Shown piece after piece: positions 34,521-45,724 of a stretch of 64,000 bases of DNA (positions within the stretch are counted from its first letter, which is position 1; each line of letters begins with the position of its first letter). A program made the translations under genes and the position numbers. The notes under the pieces are model-generated. The model did not search any database, was not told the DNA's origin, and worked only from the letters and a program-made list of their open reading frames with translations. The stretch lies in the NCBI GenBank assembly GCA_024082115.1, contig JAMRYE010000011.1, positions 2,108,001 to 2,172,000 of the forward strand, read 5' to 3'. This stretch comes from Rhinocladiella similis. Taxonomy: Eukaryota; Ascomycota; Eurotiomycetes; Chaetothyriales; Herpotrichiellaceae.

Positions 34521-35546
34521 ATGATGAACCCAGCCATCGCCACAGTATCGCTTGGTCGGTCATCTGCCGGCCATAACATCATCTACAAAATCAAACGAGC
34601 AGCATCTGCTGGGTTCAAGGGCGTCGAGATCTTTTACGAATGCCTAGAACACCTTGCTATCCAGCTTCAGCAGGACAATCTGGTTCTCTCCAAAACCTCG
34701 TTATTGGAAGCTGCTCGCCAGGTCCACGCAGTGTGTAAAGAGAGCGATATCACCGTGGTATCTTTACAACCCTTTCTCTTCTATGACGGACTTCGCGACG
34801 AAGTTGCACGCTTGAAAAAGATTGAAGAATTGAAACTATGGTTCGAACTCGCACGGATTCTCCACACAGATATAATCCAAATCCCGTCAAACTTTCAGAG
34901 AGATGGAACGACGGGAGATATAGATCGTATTGTTGACGATCTGACTCTTGCTGCTGAAATGGGATCCCAGCGATCGCCGCCTATACGATTTGCTTACGAG
35001 GCTATTAGCTGGGGGAATCATGTCGACATGTGGGAACAATCATGGGAAATCGTTAAAAGAGTTAACAGAGCTAATATGGGCTTATGCTTGGACGTCTTTC
35101 ATATAGCGGGGAGGATATGGGCAGATCCCACCTCTCCTTCTGGGATCAACGACCAGGCTGACAAGCATCTCGATCTATCACTTCAACGGCTGGTCAACGA
35201 GCTGGATCCAGCCAAGATATTCTACGTGCAAATAGGAGATGCATATCGTCTTGATAGTCCAATTGTGCCTGGAAATCCTCTATTCAGCGTTGCATCCAAA
35301 CCCAGGATGAGCTGGTCCAGAAATGCAAGATCGTTTCTCTTTGAAGGATACCTTCCGGCGTGGCAGGTTTGTGAGGCGATCTTCATCAAGCTCGGTTGGC
35401 ATGGCTGGGTCAGTCTGGAGATGTTTCACCAGACGCTATATCAACCCGACCCTGAGATGCCCTTGGCGCTTGCAACCCGTGCAGCAGTCTCTTGGGGGAA
35501 ATTCTTAGAACGTCTTACTTTATGTCAGGACGGCCTTGGACGATGA
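34521..35546 (+). CDS. 3-dehydroshikimate dehydratase (QUTC/QA-4 type)
   Basis: About 341 aa from ATG 34521 (a second ATG follows directly; ATG 34470 is an alternative). Family role: converts 3-dehydroshikimate to protocatechuate, a metal-dependent TIM-barrel enzyme of the AP-endonuclease-2 / sugar-phosphate-isomerase fold. Seen: an N-terminal NPAIATVSLGRSSAGHN and GFKGVEIFYECLEHLA matching QA-4 starts; metal-ligand strands FAYEAISWGNHVD, GLCLDVFHIAGRIWADP, IFYVQIGDA and WVSLEMFHQTLY. The start was chosen because QA-4 homologues begin just before SLGRCYAGH. Together with the dehydrogenase 396 bp downstream it forms two successive steps of hydroaromatic catabolism. Intact. Confidence 0.87.
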   Translation: MMNPAIATVSLGRSSAGHNIIYKIKRAASAGFKGVEIFYECLEHLAIQLQQDNLVLSKTSLLEAARQVHAVCKESDITVVSLQPFLFYDGLRDEVARLKKIEELKLWFELARILHTDIIQIPSNFQRDGTTGDIDRIVDDLTLAAEMGSQRSPPIRFAYEAISWGNHVDMWEQSWEIVKRVNRANMGLCLDVFHIAGRIWADPTSPSGINDQADKHLDLSLQRLVNELDPAKIFYVQIGDAYRLDSPIVPGNPLFSVASKPRMSWSRNARSFLFEGYLPAWQVCEAIFIKLGWHGWVSLEMFHQTLYQPDPEMPLALATRAAVSWGKFLERLTLCQDGLGR

Positions 35547-35942
35547 TGGTCACCAGTGATCACGACACCGAACGTAGGCATTGCTGAGAGAGATAGAACT
35601 ATTTCCATACTCCTCAAATAGAGGTGGTTCCCACATCAAATAAATCCTATCATAGAATACATTATACCAAGAGCTGATAGCCAGAGTTGCGTAGCTCCAA
35701 CAACGCTACCTGATAGCAATATAATCCATTCCGGATGACAGCTAACATCTTGAATGCAGTGTGCACTAAAGCTATCGGAAGTGATCTCTCGGGTGTTTAC
35801 CCCGGTTCCTTAGTGCATTACTAATTAATTCTAACTGTATACCTTAAGGGCAGATATAACTACGTTAGCCCGTACATAGGACGAACTCTCTGGAAACTTT
35901 CCGCACTTCTTCCCTCTGTTTATCTGGAAATATAGCAATTGG
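35547..35942. promoter_or_regulatory. Upstream region of quinate dehydrogenase with an 8-bp inverted repeat
   Basis: Contains the inverted repeat TGCACTAA (35762-35769) / TTAGTGCA (35810-35817), 40-nt spacer, about 126 bp before the ATG. Inside the spacer is the imperfect palindrome GGGTGTTTACCC. It could be a regulator site or chance; no known operator matches fully. Confidence 0.4.
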
Positions 35943-36965
35943 ATGTCTTTACAGCTTGACTCAACAATGTCTGCACAGAAGGCCCTAGCGGAATCATATC
36001 AACACGGGCAGAGTTGGATCGAAAGCCTGTCTAAAGATCGCGGGCCGGCCTACAGAGCGTACCTCTATGGGTATCATATCAGCCATAGCCCATCTCCGTT
36101 GTTTCACAACACGCTGTGGAAGTCCGATCTACTGAAAGTGGATTTTCGCTTGTTCGACTCCCTTGACCAGGCTGGCTTCTTGCAGTGCATGAAATCAGTT
36201 GATTCGATTGGGGCATCTGTTACGATACCTCACAAGATCAGCGCCATGGCATTGGTGGACGAGCTCACAGAAGAAGCCAGAATGATTGGGTCAATCAACA
36301 CGATTTACATCCGCTGCGACAACATAGGCACGCCAAGGTATATCGGTGCTAACACAGACCACATCGGTATTCGCGAAGCCTTTACTCATCCATTCCCTGA
36401 CATTCTAGAAACTGTCGGGGGTGCTGCAGGCGTCATCGTCGGCGGGGGTGGTACTACTCGCGCCGCGATATACACTCTTTGGAAGTCCTTTGGGGTTCGA
36501 CATATCTACCTGGTTAATCGCTATGGTTCAGAAGTCTCGCCCATCGTCGCAGCTATGCAAGCCGCCGGTTACGACGGGGAGCTAAGGTTTGTCGAAAACC
36601 CTGAAGAGGTTGCTATATGCAAGAAGCCTGCCATAATTATTGGCACTGTTCCGGATATTCCTCCACAGACACAGGAGGAAGTTCGGGCAAGAAGGGTGAC
36701 AGAATCGTTTCTTGCTACGCTCGACTGCAAGAGAGGGTATATAGGGTTCTTGCTTGACATGTGCTACCATCCGAACCCCGAGACTTTTCTGATGAAGGCA
36801 GGTTCTCACCATGGTTGGCATACCATCTCTGGTATCGAGGCATTGGTACACCAGGGAGTTGTACAGAACGCGCTCTGGATGGAACGAGTGCCAAATAACT
36901 CGGCCGTAGAGGCTGCCATGTCTGCAGCGAGGAGAAAACTGGGAGTGGATTTCAAACTCCTGTAG
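35943..36965 (+). CDS. Quinate/shikimate 5-dehydrogenase (QUTB/QA-3 type)
   Basis: Single exon, 340 aa, true ATG. Substrate domain: LYGYHISHSPSPLFHNTLW, then SIGASVTIPHKISAM with catalytic Lys98, GSINTIY and ANTDH with Asp139. Cofactor domain: GVIVGGGGTTRAAIYTLW, a GxGGxxR variant of the NAD(P) loop. Family role: oxidises quinate to 3-dehydroquinate (or shikimate to dehydroshikimate) with NAD+. The length matches fungal QUTB, and this is a free-standing enzyme, unlike the AROM domain. Its position between dehydratase and permease-like genes supports a catabolic job. All catalytic residues are present. The 3' end is 127 bp from the convergent alpha/beta hydrolase. Confidence 0.9.
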   Translation: MSLQLDSTMSAQKALAESYQHGQSWIESLSKDRGPAYRAYLYGYHISHSPSPLFHNTLWKSDLLKVDFRLFDSLDQAGFLQCMKSVDSIGASVTIPHKISAMALVDELTEEARMIGSINTIYIRCDNIGTPRYIGANTDHIGIREAFTHPFPDILETVGGAAGVIVGGGGTTRAAIYTLWKSFGVRHIYLVNRYGSEVSPIVAAMQAAGYDGELRFVENPEEVAICKKPAIIIGTVPDIPPQTQEEVRARRVTESFLATLDCKRGYIGFLLDMCYHPNPETFLMKAGSHHGWHTISGIEALVHQGVVQNALWMERVPNNSAVEAAMSAARRKLGVDFKLL

Positions 36966-37092
36966 TACTTGGACTTTAGGTTCAAGCGATTCTAGGAGGC
37001 GAATTTTGAATAAGGATGGAATAATCAGCACTTGAGGATATCACGTAGATGTTGTGTATTCTATGCTGATAGCCAAATTTGTTCCCGTATGT

Positions 37093-37896
37093 TCAATTCG
37101 CCGGTGTTCTCTGCAATAAATTATGTTTGGTCAAGAACTTGTCAACCTCGCCGTTGAATCGCGATACATCTTCCATGAAGAGAAAATGCCCATAGCCCTT
37201 CCACTCCTGTGTCTGCAGCTGTGGCAGATGGTAAAGCCACCGGTCATAGTTCCGTCCTAACTTCATGGCGTCCATATGTAACGCAGGGATCTCAAAAACT
37301 TCATCCTCGCGTAGCACGTGCGGCAGTGAATTTGTGGTAGTGGCATTGGTGCGTACGTGCTTTGCAGTGCTCATCATAACCCGAAGTATCTGCTTCTGAG
37401 CCTCGTCCGTTGTGTGCAGTGACATGAATCTTTTGATGAGGGCTTCAAAACCAGCATCATCGCACAATGCCATCGACAGTTCATTGCGTTCCTCGCTAGT
37501 CATGAAGTGTTCTGGAAGATGGAGGAACGAGTCCACATAGATGATACCCGAGACTCTATTGGGGAAGAGCCGCAACGTCATGGTTGCCACTGGTCCTCCC
37601 ATACTGTGCCCTACTAAGACTGCAGTCTCAACACTTTCCGCCGATAAGACCTTCTCAACAGCACGGGCAAAGTATTCATGACTGTAATCGATCTTGGGAC
37701 TGTCGCTGGCGCCGTGTCCTGGCAGGTCAAGCAATATGACCCGGTATTTTTCCAAGAGGCTCGTCTGAAGTCGCCAAAGAGATTTACCACAAGACCAGCC
37801 ATGGATAAAGACTAGTGCATTTCTCCCCGAACCACTGATCTCGTAGACCACGTTTCCTTTCCCTTGATGAATTGATTTGGTGGTTAAAAGAGACAT
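37093..37896 (-). CDS. Alpha/beta hydrolase
   Basis: Single exon, 267 aa, true ATG. Seen: oxyanion region FIHGWSCG, LLDLPGHGASDSP, nucleophile elbow VGHSMGGP, and a C-terminal His in GYGHFLFMED. No signal peptide, so it is cytosolic. Family members hydrolyse esters or lactones (arylesterases, enol-lactone hydrolases). Context between quinate dehydrogenase and a divergent quinate-permease-like carrier suggests, by inference, cleavage of a quinate ester (for example a chlorogenate-type substrate) or a pathway lactone. Sequence alone does not fix the substrate. Confidence 0.85.
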   Translation of the reverse strand: MSLLTTKSIHQGKGNVVYEISGSGRNALVFIHGWSCGKSLWRLQTSLLEKYRVILLDLPGHGASDSPKIDYSHEYFARAVEKVLSAESVETAVLVGHSMGGPVATMTLRLFPNRVSGIIYVDSFLHLPEHFMTSEERNELSMALCDDAGFEALIKRFMSLHTTDEAQKQILRVMMSTAKHVRTNATTTNSLPHVLREDEVFEIPALHMDAMKLGRNYDRWLYHLPQLQTQEWKGYGHFLFMEDVSRFNGEVDKFLTKHNLLQRTPAN

Positions 37897-38351
37897 TTTT
37901 CACTGCGGAGTGTATGCTTCCAAGCTCTAGGGCGCTGTACATTGTATAACCAAGGGACCATGGCCCTCTTGGATGCGACTGAAATGAACAAACTCAGATT
38001 GTCCACTACCTATGACTAAGGAAAATATTCAATATGGGAAGCCCGGAGAAGCGGCGGAGTAACACTACTCCATGCCAAACCCCCAAACCATGAAGTCCCA
38101 CTTTCTCAGAAGTGTGCGCTCGCAGTATTCCATTCGAAAACAAACCAACAACTAATCGAATTCCGTGAGAGTGGAGTCTGAACATCCCAGCATAATGGTA
38201 TCCCGGAGGCCCCGGATCTTGAACTCTGGCCAATAACGCCCACGAGTACCGCACAGATATATAGGTGGGCCGCTCGCTTCTCCGGCCGACCGCAACTTGT
38301 TTACACAGGTGACCATTAAAGTACCAATATCAATATTAACTATACGCTAAG
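37897..38351. promoter_or_regulatory. Bidirectional promoter region, hydrolase / MFS permease, with CCAAT and TATA boxes
   Basis: A 455-bp divergent gap. On the permease side a CCAAT is at 38230-38234 and TATATA at 38258-38263, 89 nt before the permease ATG, a normal spacing for a fungal promoter. Confidence 0.5.
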
Positions 38352-40108
38352 ATGAATTCCAAAAGCGAGATCTCTTTGCTTAGAGTCCTCTACTTTATAC
38401 TTCCCAACACGATAGCTGGTTTTGCCTATGGCTGGGAAGTGGCGTCCATGGGAGGCATCCTGGCAATGCCACAATTCCTTGAGTATATGGACACCCCGAG
38501 CGACTTTACGCAAGGAGTGATGACAGCAACTTTGATTGCGGGAGAGTTTTTCGGTACCTTGCTTATCGGGCTCTTCTTCTCTGATCGCTTCGGCCGGCGC
38601 ATCACCATCATCCTTTCCTGTGTGATCTATCTCGTCGGACAGGCTATTTTGGTAGCTGCACAGAACCGTGACATGTTCATTGCGGGCAGAGTCATCAACG
38701 GTTTCGGAGCTGGACCTCTTTTCCAAACAATGGCTTTGTAAGTCACCTCATTGTCAAGAATGTTACATGAGGAGATACTAACCATTCCTACCTACTTTAG
38801 CTACACAGCAGAAATAACACCCGCTCAAGTCCGAGGTCGTGTTGTAGCGACACTCAACGCCGGCATCGCTCTAGGTATCTTGGTAGCGTACTGGGTACAA
38901 TATGGTTTCCTTGACGTGTCTGGAAATGCGGCCTGGCGTTCTTGTTTCTCACTCCAGTTGGTACCGGGCGTTGTCGTTGCGGTCATCATGTTCTGGCGAG
39001 CCGAATCTCCTCGATGGCTTGTCCAGCATGACCGACAAGAGGAGGCACTCCAGGTCCTTGCAGACCTCCATGCTCACGGCGATACAACCAACAACATGGT
39101 CCGTTCGGAGTTTGAAGAAATTCGTGTTGTGGTAAATCTGGAAAAGACTTCGGCCACACCATCTTACTTCAGCCTTGTATTTGGACGTGAGCTCCGACGA
39201 CGTTCTGGTCTCGCAATGGGTCTCCAGTGCATGCAACAACTCTCGGGGGCCAATATTGTGGTGGGTAATTCCCAGCTTCTCATGTCTAAGCTCCTTACTG
39301 ATAGAAGCTTCAGCTGTACTACGCTGCGAAGGTCTTTGCACAAACTGGCCGCACAGGACCCCAGGCATCACTTCTGGCTAATGGCATCAGCTCAGCTTTG
39401 CTGTTCGGCGCAACAACCTCACTCACGATTATGATTGACTATTATGGTCGACGAAAGCCTATTTTTATTGGTCATGCCTCTATGGGAACTTGCCTCGTAA
39501 TTGTGGGATCCATCTTGGTAGGGTTTGGTTCCCCAAGGTTCGATCAGGTCACACAGGCTGTGCAGTTCACCTTCCAGAATGGATCGGCAGGTAACACCGC
39601 AGTTGCCTTTATGTTCCTCTTCCAAGTGTGTTTTGGCGCATTCAGCAGCTCAGTCCCCTGGACATACCAGAGTGAGATCTATCCTGTTATCGCCCGAGCC
39701 CGGGGTACGGCCTTGTCCACAGCTACCAACTACTTCACAAACTTTTGGCTTGGTCTCTACATCCCTCAGGCTCTAAACAGCGCATCCTGGAAGGTATACT
39801 TCATCTTCGGGGCATTCAATTTCACTAGTGCCGTGATCGGATTCCTCTTTTTCCCGGAGACGACGGGAAAGACTCTGGAGGAGCTTGATCTTTTGTTCAC
39901 TCCAGATCGAACGGTCTGGGTGTTCTGCGATAAGGATGCTAAGAGTAAGAGACCTATTATTCGCCACACGCTCGACAGTGATCCAGAAGCAGTGGCCCTT
40001 GAACTCCAGACAAGGCTTCAGAAGACGACCGGAAAAGGAGATCCCGAGTTGACTCTCACTGAGAAATTGCCTCTACCCGCCGAGCATACGGAGGTCGCCT
40101 TTAAATAG
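38352..40108 (+). CDS. MFS sugar-porter family carrier, quinate-permease-like (QUTD/QA-Y type)
   Basis: Exons 38352-38737, 38801-39260 and 39314-40108; introns of 63 and 53 nt; 546 aa. It has about twelve membrane helices. Signatures: DRFGRR after TM2, GRVINGFGAGPLFQ, YTAEITPAQVRGR, AESPRWLV at the end of the first half, QQLSGANIVLYYAAKVFAQTG (restored only by splicing), DYYGRRKP, and C-terminal FPETTGKTLEELD. Family role: proton symport of sugars or quinate across the plasma membrane. The quinate assignment rests on neighbouring catabolic genes and the divergent hydrolase, not on unique residues; a sugar substrate is possible. Intact. Confidence 0.85.
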
Positions 40109-40305
40109 CATACTTACTACAAGTATACTTGAACTTGATCCATATTTTTATACCAGACGTCGGAGTGTCAACGTTCAATAAAATGGCATTGTTCTGAATG
40201 CCACACTGATATTCTGCCTCTCTATAATCCTGTGGCGAATGATCACAAAGTAAACTACCTGACGTAAACGTGATCCAGGCGAGACATTGTTTCCACACCT
40301 TCGAC

Positions 40306-41377
40306 TCAGTTCACCTTGAGCAGCCACACATCGTCAATTCTTTCATTTGACATCGAGAGCCCACCTTGAATCAAAATAATTGAGTCGGTGACCACAGCGG
40401 CAGCAAACCAGCCGCGAGGTAGTGGCTTGTCCCCGCTCTGAACAACAATCTCCTGCCAATGTTCGGATTCAATGTCAAAGGCCCATATATCTCCCAGCAT
40501 TCTGCCAGCACCATGGTGCCCTAAGTTGCTGGGGTCACTCTCTCCGAACAGGGTCACAAGAGTGTCGCGGCCGTGGATTTTCGTCGCCAGCAAGCAGCAG
40601 ACACTCCTAGGCACAGGACCCTGTCGACCATCTGCAGCAAACCTAATCGTGCTCCAGCTGTCATGTACAGGGTCAAAGACGTCGAGAGTCCCTCCTTGTT
40701 CCTTGACTCCGTCAAATCCGTTCATTCGCCAAAGTTTCCCCGTTGCAAAGGCGATCGATGCACCTCCTCTTGGGGGGTCCGGAGCTGCTGTACGCTGTCG
40801 CCATTGCCTCTGAGAAACATCAAATGACCACAGATCGGCTATTCTCTCCTTCTCTAAACACCCAGCGTGGAGATATATCGTATTGTTTCCATCGTTTGTC
40901 AGAGCGTGATAGCTGCGGCCGGGAGGGAACGGTAGCTGACGATCTTTGGGAGTGATTTCGGACCAGGACTGGCTGGTAGGTTCGAAACTCCAGAAAGCGC
41001 CATGTTCTTCGATGGGTGCCATGACTGTGCCACCGCGCCCTGAGAAGACAAAGATCTTGTCGTTCAGAACCGTCGAAGCCGAACCCACTCGTGGCTGTGG
41101 CGCTTGTGGTGCTGCGATAATAGAGATAGTAGACTGGTTATCAGGCACATCTGTTTGGAGATGTACATTAGTATGGAGGGTAAACAATACAGTGCAAACA
41201 CAACAATAGGCACTAACCTTGATCGATCACGAAAGAGTGGATTCTTGAATCGACAGGCTCACGAGGTCTCACCTCGCCACCATAGATGTAAGCAATCTTC
41301 CCTACGACTGCCAATGTCTGCGACGACCGGCAAAGTAGGGGACTCGACACACAGCTCTTCCAGGTTCCAAGTACCAT
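40306..41377 (-). CDS. Kelch-repeat protein (nitrile-specifier-like)
   Basis: Exons 41377-41218 and 41150-40306 with a 67-nt intron (GTTAGT donor, AAACAG acceptor); 334 aa. Five to six kelch blades are seen, each with a hydrophobic strand, Gly-Gly and spaced Tyr/Trp: IAYIYGGEVRPREPVD, KIFVFSGRGG, TIYLHAGC, WRMNGFDG, TLVTLFGESDP and SIILIQGGLS. A six-blade propeller is expected. This compact fungal type resembles plant nitrile-specifier/epithiospecifier kelch proteins, but function is unknown here. It is convergent with the MFS carrier (197 bp) and divergent from a Zn2Cys6 regulator, so it may belong to the same regulon. Without the 5' exon the first blade would be lost. Confidence 0.82.
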
Positions 41378-41867
41378 TTTGGCAACGTTAGAGACGGCCT
41401 CTGCTCGAGAATCTACGAGCTACCTCAAAAACTGCCGGACCCTGTCTTTATGCACAATCCTGCGAAAGCAAGAGTCAGGGGGCTGAGCGTAGCTCCATTT
41501 CTTATTTATCATATGGCGTAGTAACTCATGTGTATGGATCAACCTTTTAGTTAAACTCAATTTCCCCCTGCTGAGCGCCTCAGCTGAGCCAACCCGGGAT
41601 TTGAGGTAACATAAATGTCGTGCTTAGCATGTCGGAGCATGAATCAGTGGACTTATAATACAAAGGATTAAGCGGTGGATGGAGAAGATCTTCCAAAAAA
41701 TAGACTCCCAGCTCTCCAATTGTATTGACGTGACAGTGAAATTACCGTTCTGTGTATGGGCGTATAATATATCCTTATGCGGGTAGATATCGGATTTTTA
41801 TTTTAGCCCATTGTTGTTTGTGGCTCCCACTCTCTCGTTCCTTGTTCTTCCCTGATCACCCCAAGAA
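41378..41867. promoter_or_regulatory. Bidirectional promoter region between kelch gene and Zn2Cys6 regulator
   Basis: 490 bp between divergent ATGs; AT-rich patches near 41750-41800. No specific site recognised. Confidence 0.45.
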
Positions 41868-43764
41868 ATGGAAACGAAAACTGCCGCCAGGCCACGGGCT
41901 GGCAAGATCCGTCGTGGCCATTCCGGGTGCAAGGCATGTCGTCGCAGGGGAAAGCTTGTGAGTTTGGTCCTCAACATCCAAAGTACGCCTTTCTGACACA
42001 TACTAGTGTGATGAGGCCAGGCCTGTATGTCTAGCGTGCTACAGGCTCTCAAAAGACTGCGAGTATGGACAAGATATCTCCTTCCGCCATTACAACGGCG
42101 ATAAGATTCGAGATACCAATCCCAGAAATACCTCAGCACCTCAACCAGCAAGGCTCCACGACGACACAACCATGAACAATCGGCGGAATACCGGGCGCGA
42201 GCTAACAATCGCGAGAACAAGATCAAGTGCCTTACCACCCGTGGGGCCTTTTGCTAAAGATGACGCCGCAGGTGTCTATTTCAAGCACTTCGAATGCCAT
42301 GTCAGCCACGTATTACCAGGGGTAGGTACAAAATTTCCCAACATTATTCGGTCCTCGGCTTCCTTGTACTGTGCTGTCCTCTGCCTATCAGCGTCGAGTT
42401 TGGCAATGCTCGATGCACCTGTTCAAAGCCGTCAGATTTTCCGAGATCGAAGAAGATCGGTCTTCAGCCCAATAGCGAATGCCGTGCATTACAACCAAGC
42501 ACGAAAATATCACGATCTAGCCGTTGCATCTTTGAGGTCCGAAGGGGCTAGCGGCAAATCGGCAAGCTATGCCGCGGCACTGGTCACGAAAGTGCTTCTT
42601 GCCATCTATCATCACGCGTCAACTGATCACCTGAAATTTCAAATGGCCGTAGATGAAACCAATCATTTCGTTCTCGAGCGTACCGAAGCCTTCACAGAGT
42701 CGTCAGAGGGCCGGGAAGCATTGCAGATGTGGCACCGCCTCTCTGTGTCCTCTCGGACGTCGCGCCGACCGACTCTCCTCACTGAAGACGAGGCCAATGT
42801 ATGTTCCAGGTCAGACCCAGGTTTTTACAATGCCATCGAGCGGCTACACCTGACCTGCATCTTGGATATGACTTCAGATGATTTGATCTACGACATTTTG
42901 GTCAAGACTATTGAGCTTCGAAGCAGAGCTGTGGTTTTTCGTACGGTTTCGGGAGTTTCCAATGTGTCGGATCAGTCCCAGGGTCTCGGAAATCTGGCTC
43001 ATCAATACCTGGACAGGCTACTTGGTTGCAGGAGCAATGAGAAAGAGTATAAAGAAGCAGAAATGACGTTCGTTCGGGGTCCGCATCTGATAAGCCTCTT
43101 GCGGACTCAGCAAGACAGGCTGTCGGTATGGAAATCCAGGCTCGATACGGCTCAGCTCCCACCAGAAATATGGGACTGTGAGTCCCCACGTTCTTCAAGT
43201 GCCGCAGGAATTGACTTCCCTGCATTTCCATGTCATAGGGACGCGATGAATGCCCTGTACTACTTTCTTTGTCAAATCATGATGGCGACACTCCAGGAAA
43301 GTGGCTCTCTGCCAATCTCGCCGACGGCGTCTAGTCAATCTTATATCACACGCTTAGAGGAAACGGTACGGAGGATGCTCCGCATTCTTGACCTTCTAGA
43401 CTTTTCGGCGTCGAGTACTTCTGACGTTTATACCTTCAGCTTGGCGGAAGTTCTATTGCAACTCGCGCTCACCTGGCATTCGTCCACTACCTTTCAACAT
43501 ATCCTGGACGTTACCTGGCCTCGAATAGAGGCCGGAGGACGTGGCTTCGAACATTCTCACTATCCCACTCATTTGGCAAAGCGTGTCATCACTCTCATAG
43601 CTGATCAGCTGTCTCAAGGACGGGCCGTTACATACGCATCATTGGCAGTTGAGAACAGCGTCCCGAAATTGCAGTTGCTCACAATCGGTCGGCCGGTAGA
43701 CCTCATGATCTGCGGCCACTGCATCGATGGAAAATATTTCATTCAGAGGACATCATTGCCTTGA
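41868..43764 (+). CDS. Zn2Cys6 fungal transcription factor
   Basis: Exons 41868-41957 and 42007-43764 with a 49-nt intron (GTGAGT donor, CTAG acceptor) placed immediately before the third zinc Cys codon; 615 aa. The cluster is Cys 21, 24, 31, 38, 41 and 48 (CKAC, KLCDEARPVC, LAC, KDC). The C-terminal two thirds is a fungal-specific regulator domain with YCAVLCLSASSLAML, ASYAAALVTKVLLAIYHHAS and QMWHRLSVSSRTSRR. It is presumably nuclear. It could control the kelch, esterase and carrier genes around it, which is inference from position only. Intact frame; the start ATG gives a short basic N-terminus typical of the class. Confidence 0.85.
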
Positions 43765-44307
43765 TACTTCTCGGGGGCCGTCGTGAAAATCATGAGATAT
43801 GGATGTCGGTATGCTAAACCATGCTCGGCAAAAGGAGCAGAGCATGTAGAGAGAATTTATAGATATAGTCTCTGAGGCAGATAATGATGAGAATAGCTAA
43901 TAATCAACTATGCTATTAGCCATTAGGGCCCAACCCCTGATTTCGAATAACGTCCAGACGAGTCGTCGCGGAAAGCGAAAACACTTGTGGGTTACTGGCG
44001 AGCCCTTATCTTGCCCCGACCCATTACTCTGGTACATATTGCATTTCTTTTAAGGGCACGAACCAGAGACCAACTTGAGACGTGGGCTTTGATTTCACTT
44101 CTTTATGGACCTCATACTCAAGGCGCTATGGCGATATCCTGCTGGTTCTTCCCATGACGAATATGAAGAGCCGAGGTTGAGATGCGTAGAGGGGCTAGCG
44201 GGGATCTTTGTCAGCAAGGTATTTATCGTGGATAGCCGAGCACCAACCTGATTTCCAAGCGTCACGTCAAACCTCCATGCTCTTTCCTCGACGTCACAGT
44301 TCGCGAA
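43765..44307. other. Intergenic, 540 bp
   Basis: 3' flank of the regulator and promoter of the esterase gene. Only a 78-codon minus-strand ORF, judged spurious. Confidence 0.45.
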
Positions 44308-45724
44308 ATGGGTTTCAGTGAGACTTTGCAAGCGGCGGTGGCCGCAAGGACGGACCAGAAAATTCCTGGAGCTGTGGTGATGGCGGCTGATGCTTCTGGT
44401 AGTGATTTTCGATTGTAGCTAGTCGACCAGGAACACTAATAATTTTCAAGGGAAAATCATATACTCCCAAGCCGAAGGCCAAACGTCGGTGGATCCAGAG
44501 AATGCAAAACCAATGTCAATCGACACGACCTTCTGGATAGCATCATGCACCAAGCTAGCTACATCCATTGCAGCATTACAGGCAGTCGAGAAAGGACTTC
44601 TCGACCTCGATGCTGATATATCTAACATCCTGCCAGAATGGAAAGAACCTGAAATCTTGACGGGGTTCTCCAGCGCTGGCCAGCCTCAGTTAAAGAAGGC
44701 AACGAAGATGATCACCTTGCGGCAACTACTAACACACTCTAGCGGGATGGGTTACGACTTTTTGAGTCCGGAACTAGCAAAGTGGAGACAGTTCAAAGGA
44801 CAGCCGATCGGTGCCTCAGGCGAGCCTATTGTCCGTTGATCTTTGTCGCTATCGAGTAGCACTCTGACATAAAGCACAGACGGAACGGCAGTTCATGCCC
44901 CTGATATACGAGCCAGGAGAAGGTTGGTCATACAGCGTCGCGATTGACTGGATAGGGAAAATGATTGAGCGAGTTAACGGTGGTATTCGGCTGGGTGATT
45001 ATCTGAAGCTTCATATCTGGAAGCCTCTAGGAATGACTTCAACCGGCTTCCGTGTTGCAGAAAATAATCAGATTTCCAGCAACCTTTGCCCGACAACCCA
45101 GCGAAAATCAACGGGTGAACTGGTTCCATCCGCCCCGTACAATCACCCGGATCCTGTGGATGATTTGGGTGGAGGCGGCTTGTACAGCTCGGCGGGCGAC
45201 TATATCAAAATGTTGATTTCGTTGCTGAAGAACGATGGGACATTACTAAAGCCAGAGACTGTCAAGATGATGTTTGAGCCTCAACTTGCAGACCCTAAGC
45301 CCCTGTTGGCGCACACACAGGACCCGAACGCTGGCGCCATGTTCAGAAATGGTGTTGATTCTGCATCCTGGAATTTTGGATTGGGAGGCATCTTGACGAC
45401 CGCAGATGTACCAGATGTGTGCAGAAAAGGTACCTTGTCCTGGGGAGGACTTCCTAATTTGGTACGTTGACCTATTTGCCCATGTCTTCTACGTCGACTC
45501 GACTCTCCGAACGAATGGTTTCTCCTGCTCTATGCATGCCTCTCCCATAAATATTGCTAGGCCACGCTGACATTGCACTCCCGATGCACCAGTTCTGGTG
45601 GATTGATCCAGTTGCCGGCAATTGTGGAATATATGCCTCCCAATTACTCCCACCAGGAGATCCGACCTCGATTGCACTCTCTGTCGAGTTCCGCAAGGAA
45701 GTCTATGCTCACAGCAAATCGTGA
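44308..45724 (+). CDS. Serine beta-lactamase-fold esterase/transesterase (family VIII, LovD/EstB-like)
   Basis: Exons 44308-44398, 44451-44830, 44880-45461 and 45593-45724; introns 52, 49 and 131 nt; 394 aa. Catalytic Ser62-x-x-Lys65 in WIASCTKLATS; Tyr175 in PGEGWSYSVAIDW is the family's general base. TLRQLLTHSSGMGYDF, GGGGLYSSAGDYIKML and the C-terminal GGLPNLFWWID, joined across the last intron, complete the fold. Family members hydrolyse short esters or transfer acyl groups in polyketide pathways (LovD). There is no signal peptide. In this quinate-type neighbourhood an ester-cleaving role is plausible; an acyltransferase role is the alternative. The 131-nt intron is long for the window but has good sites (GTACGT, CACCAG). 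Intact. Confidence 0.85.
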
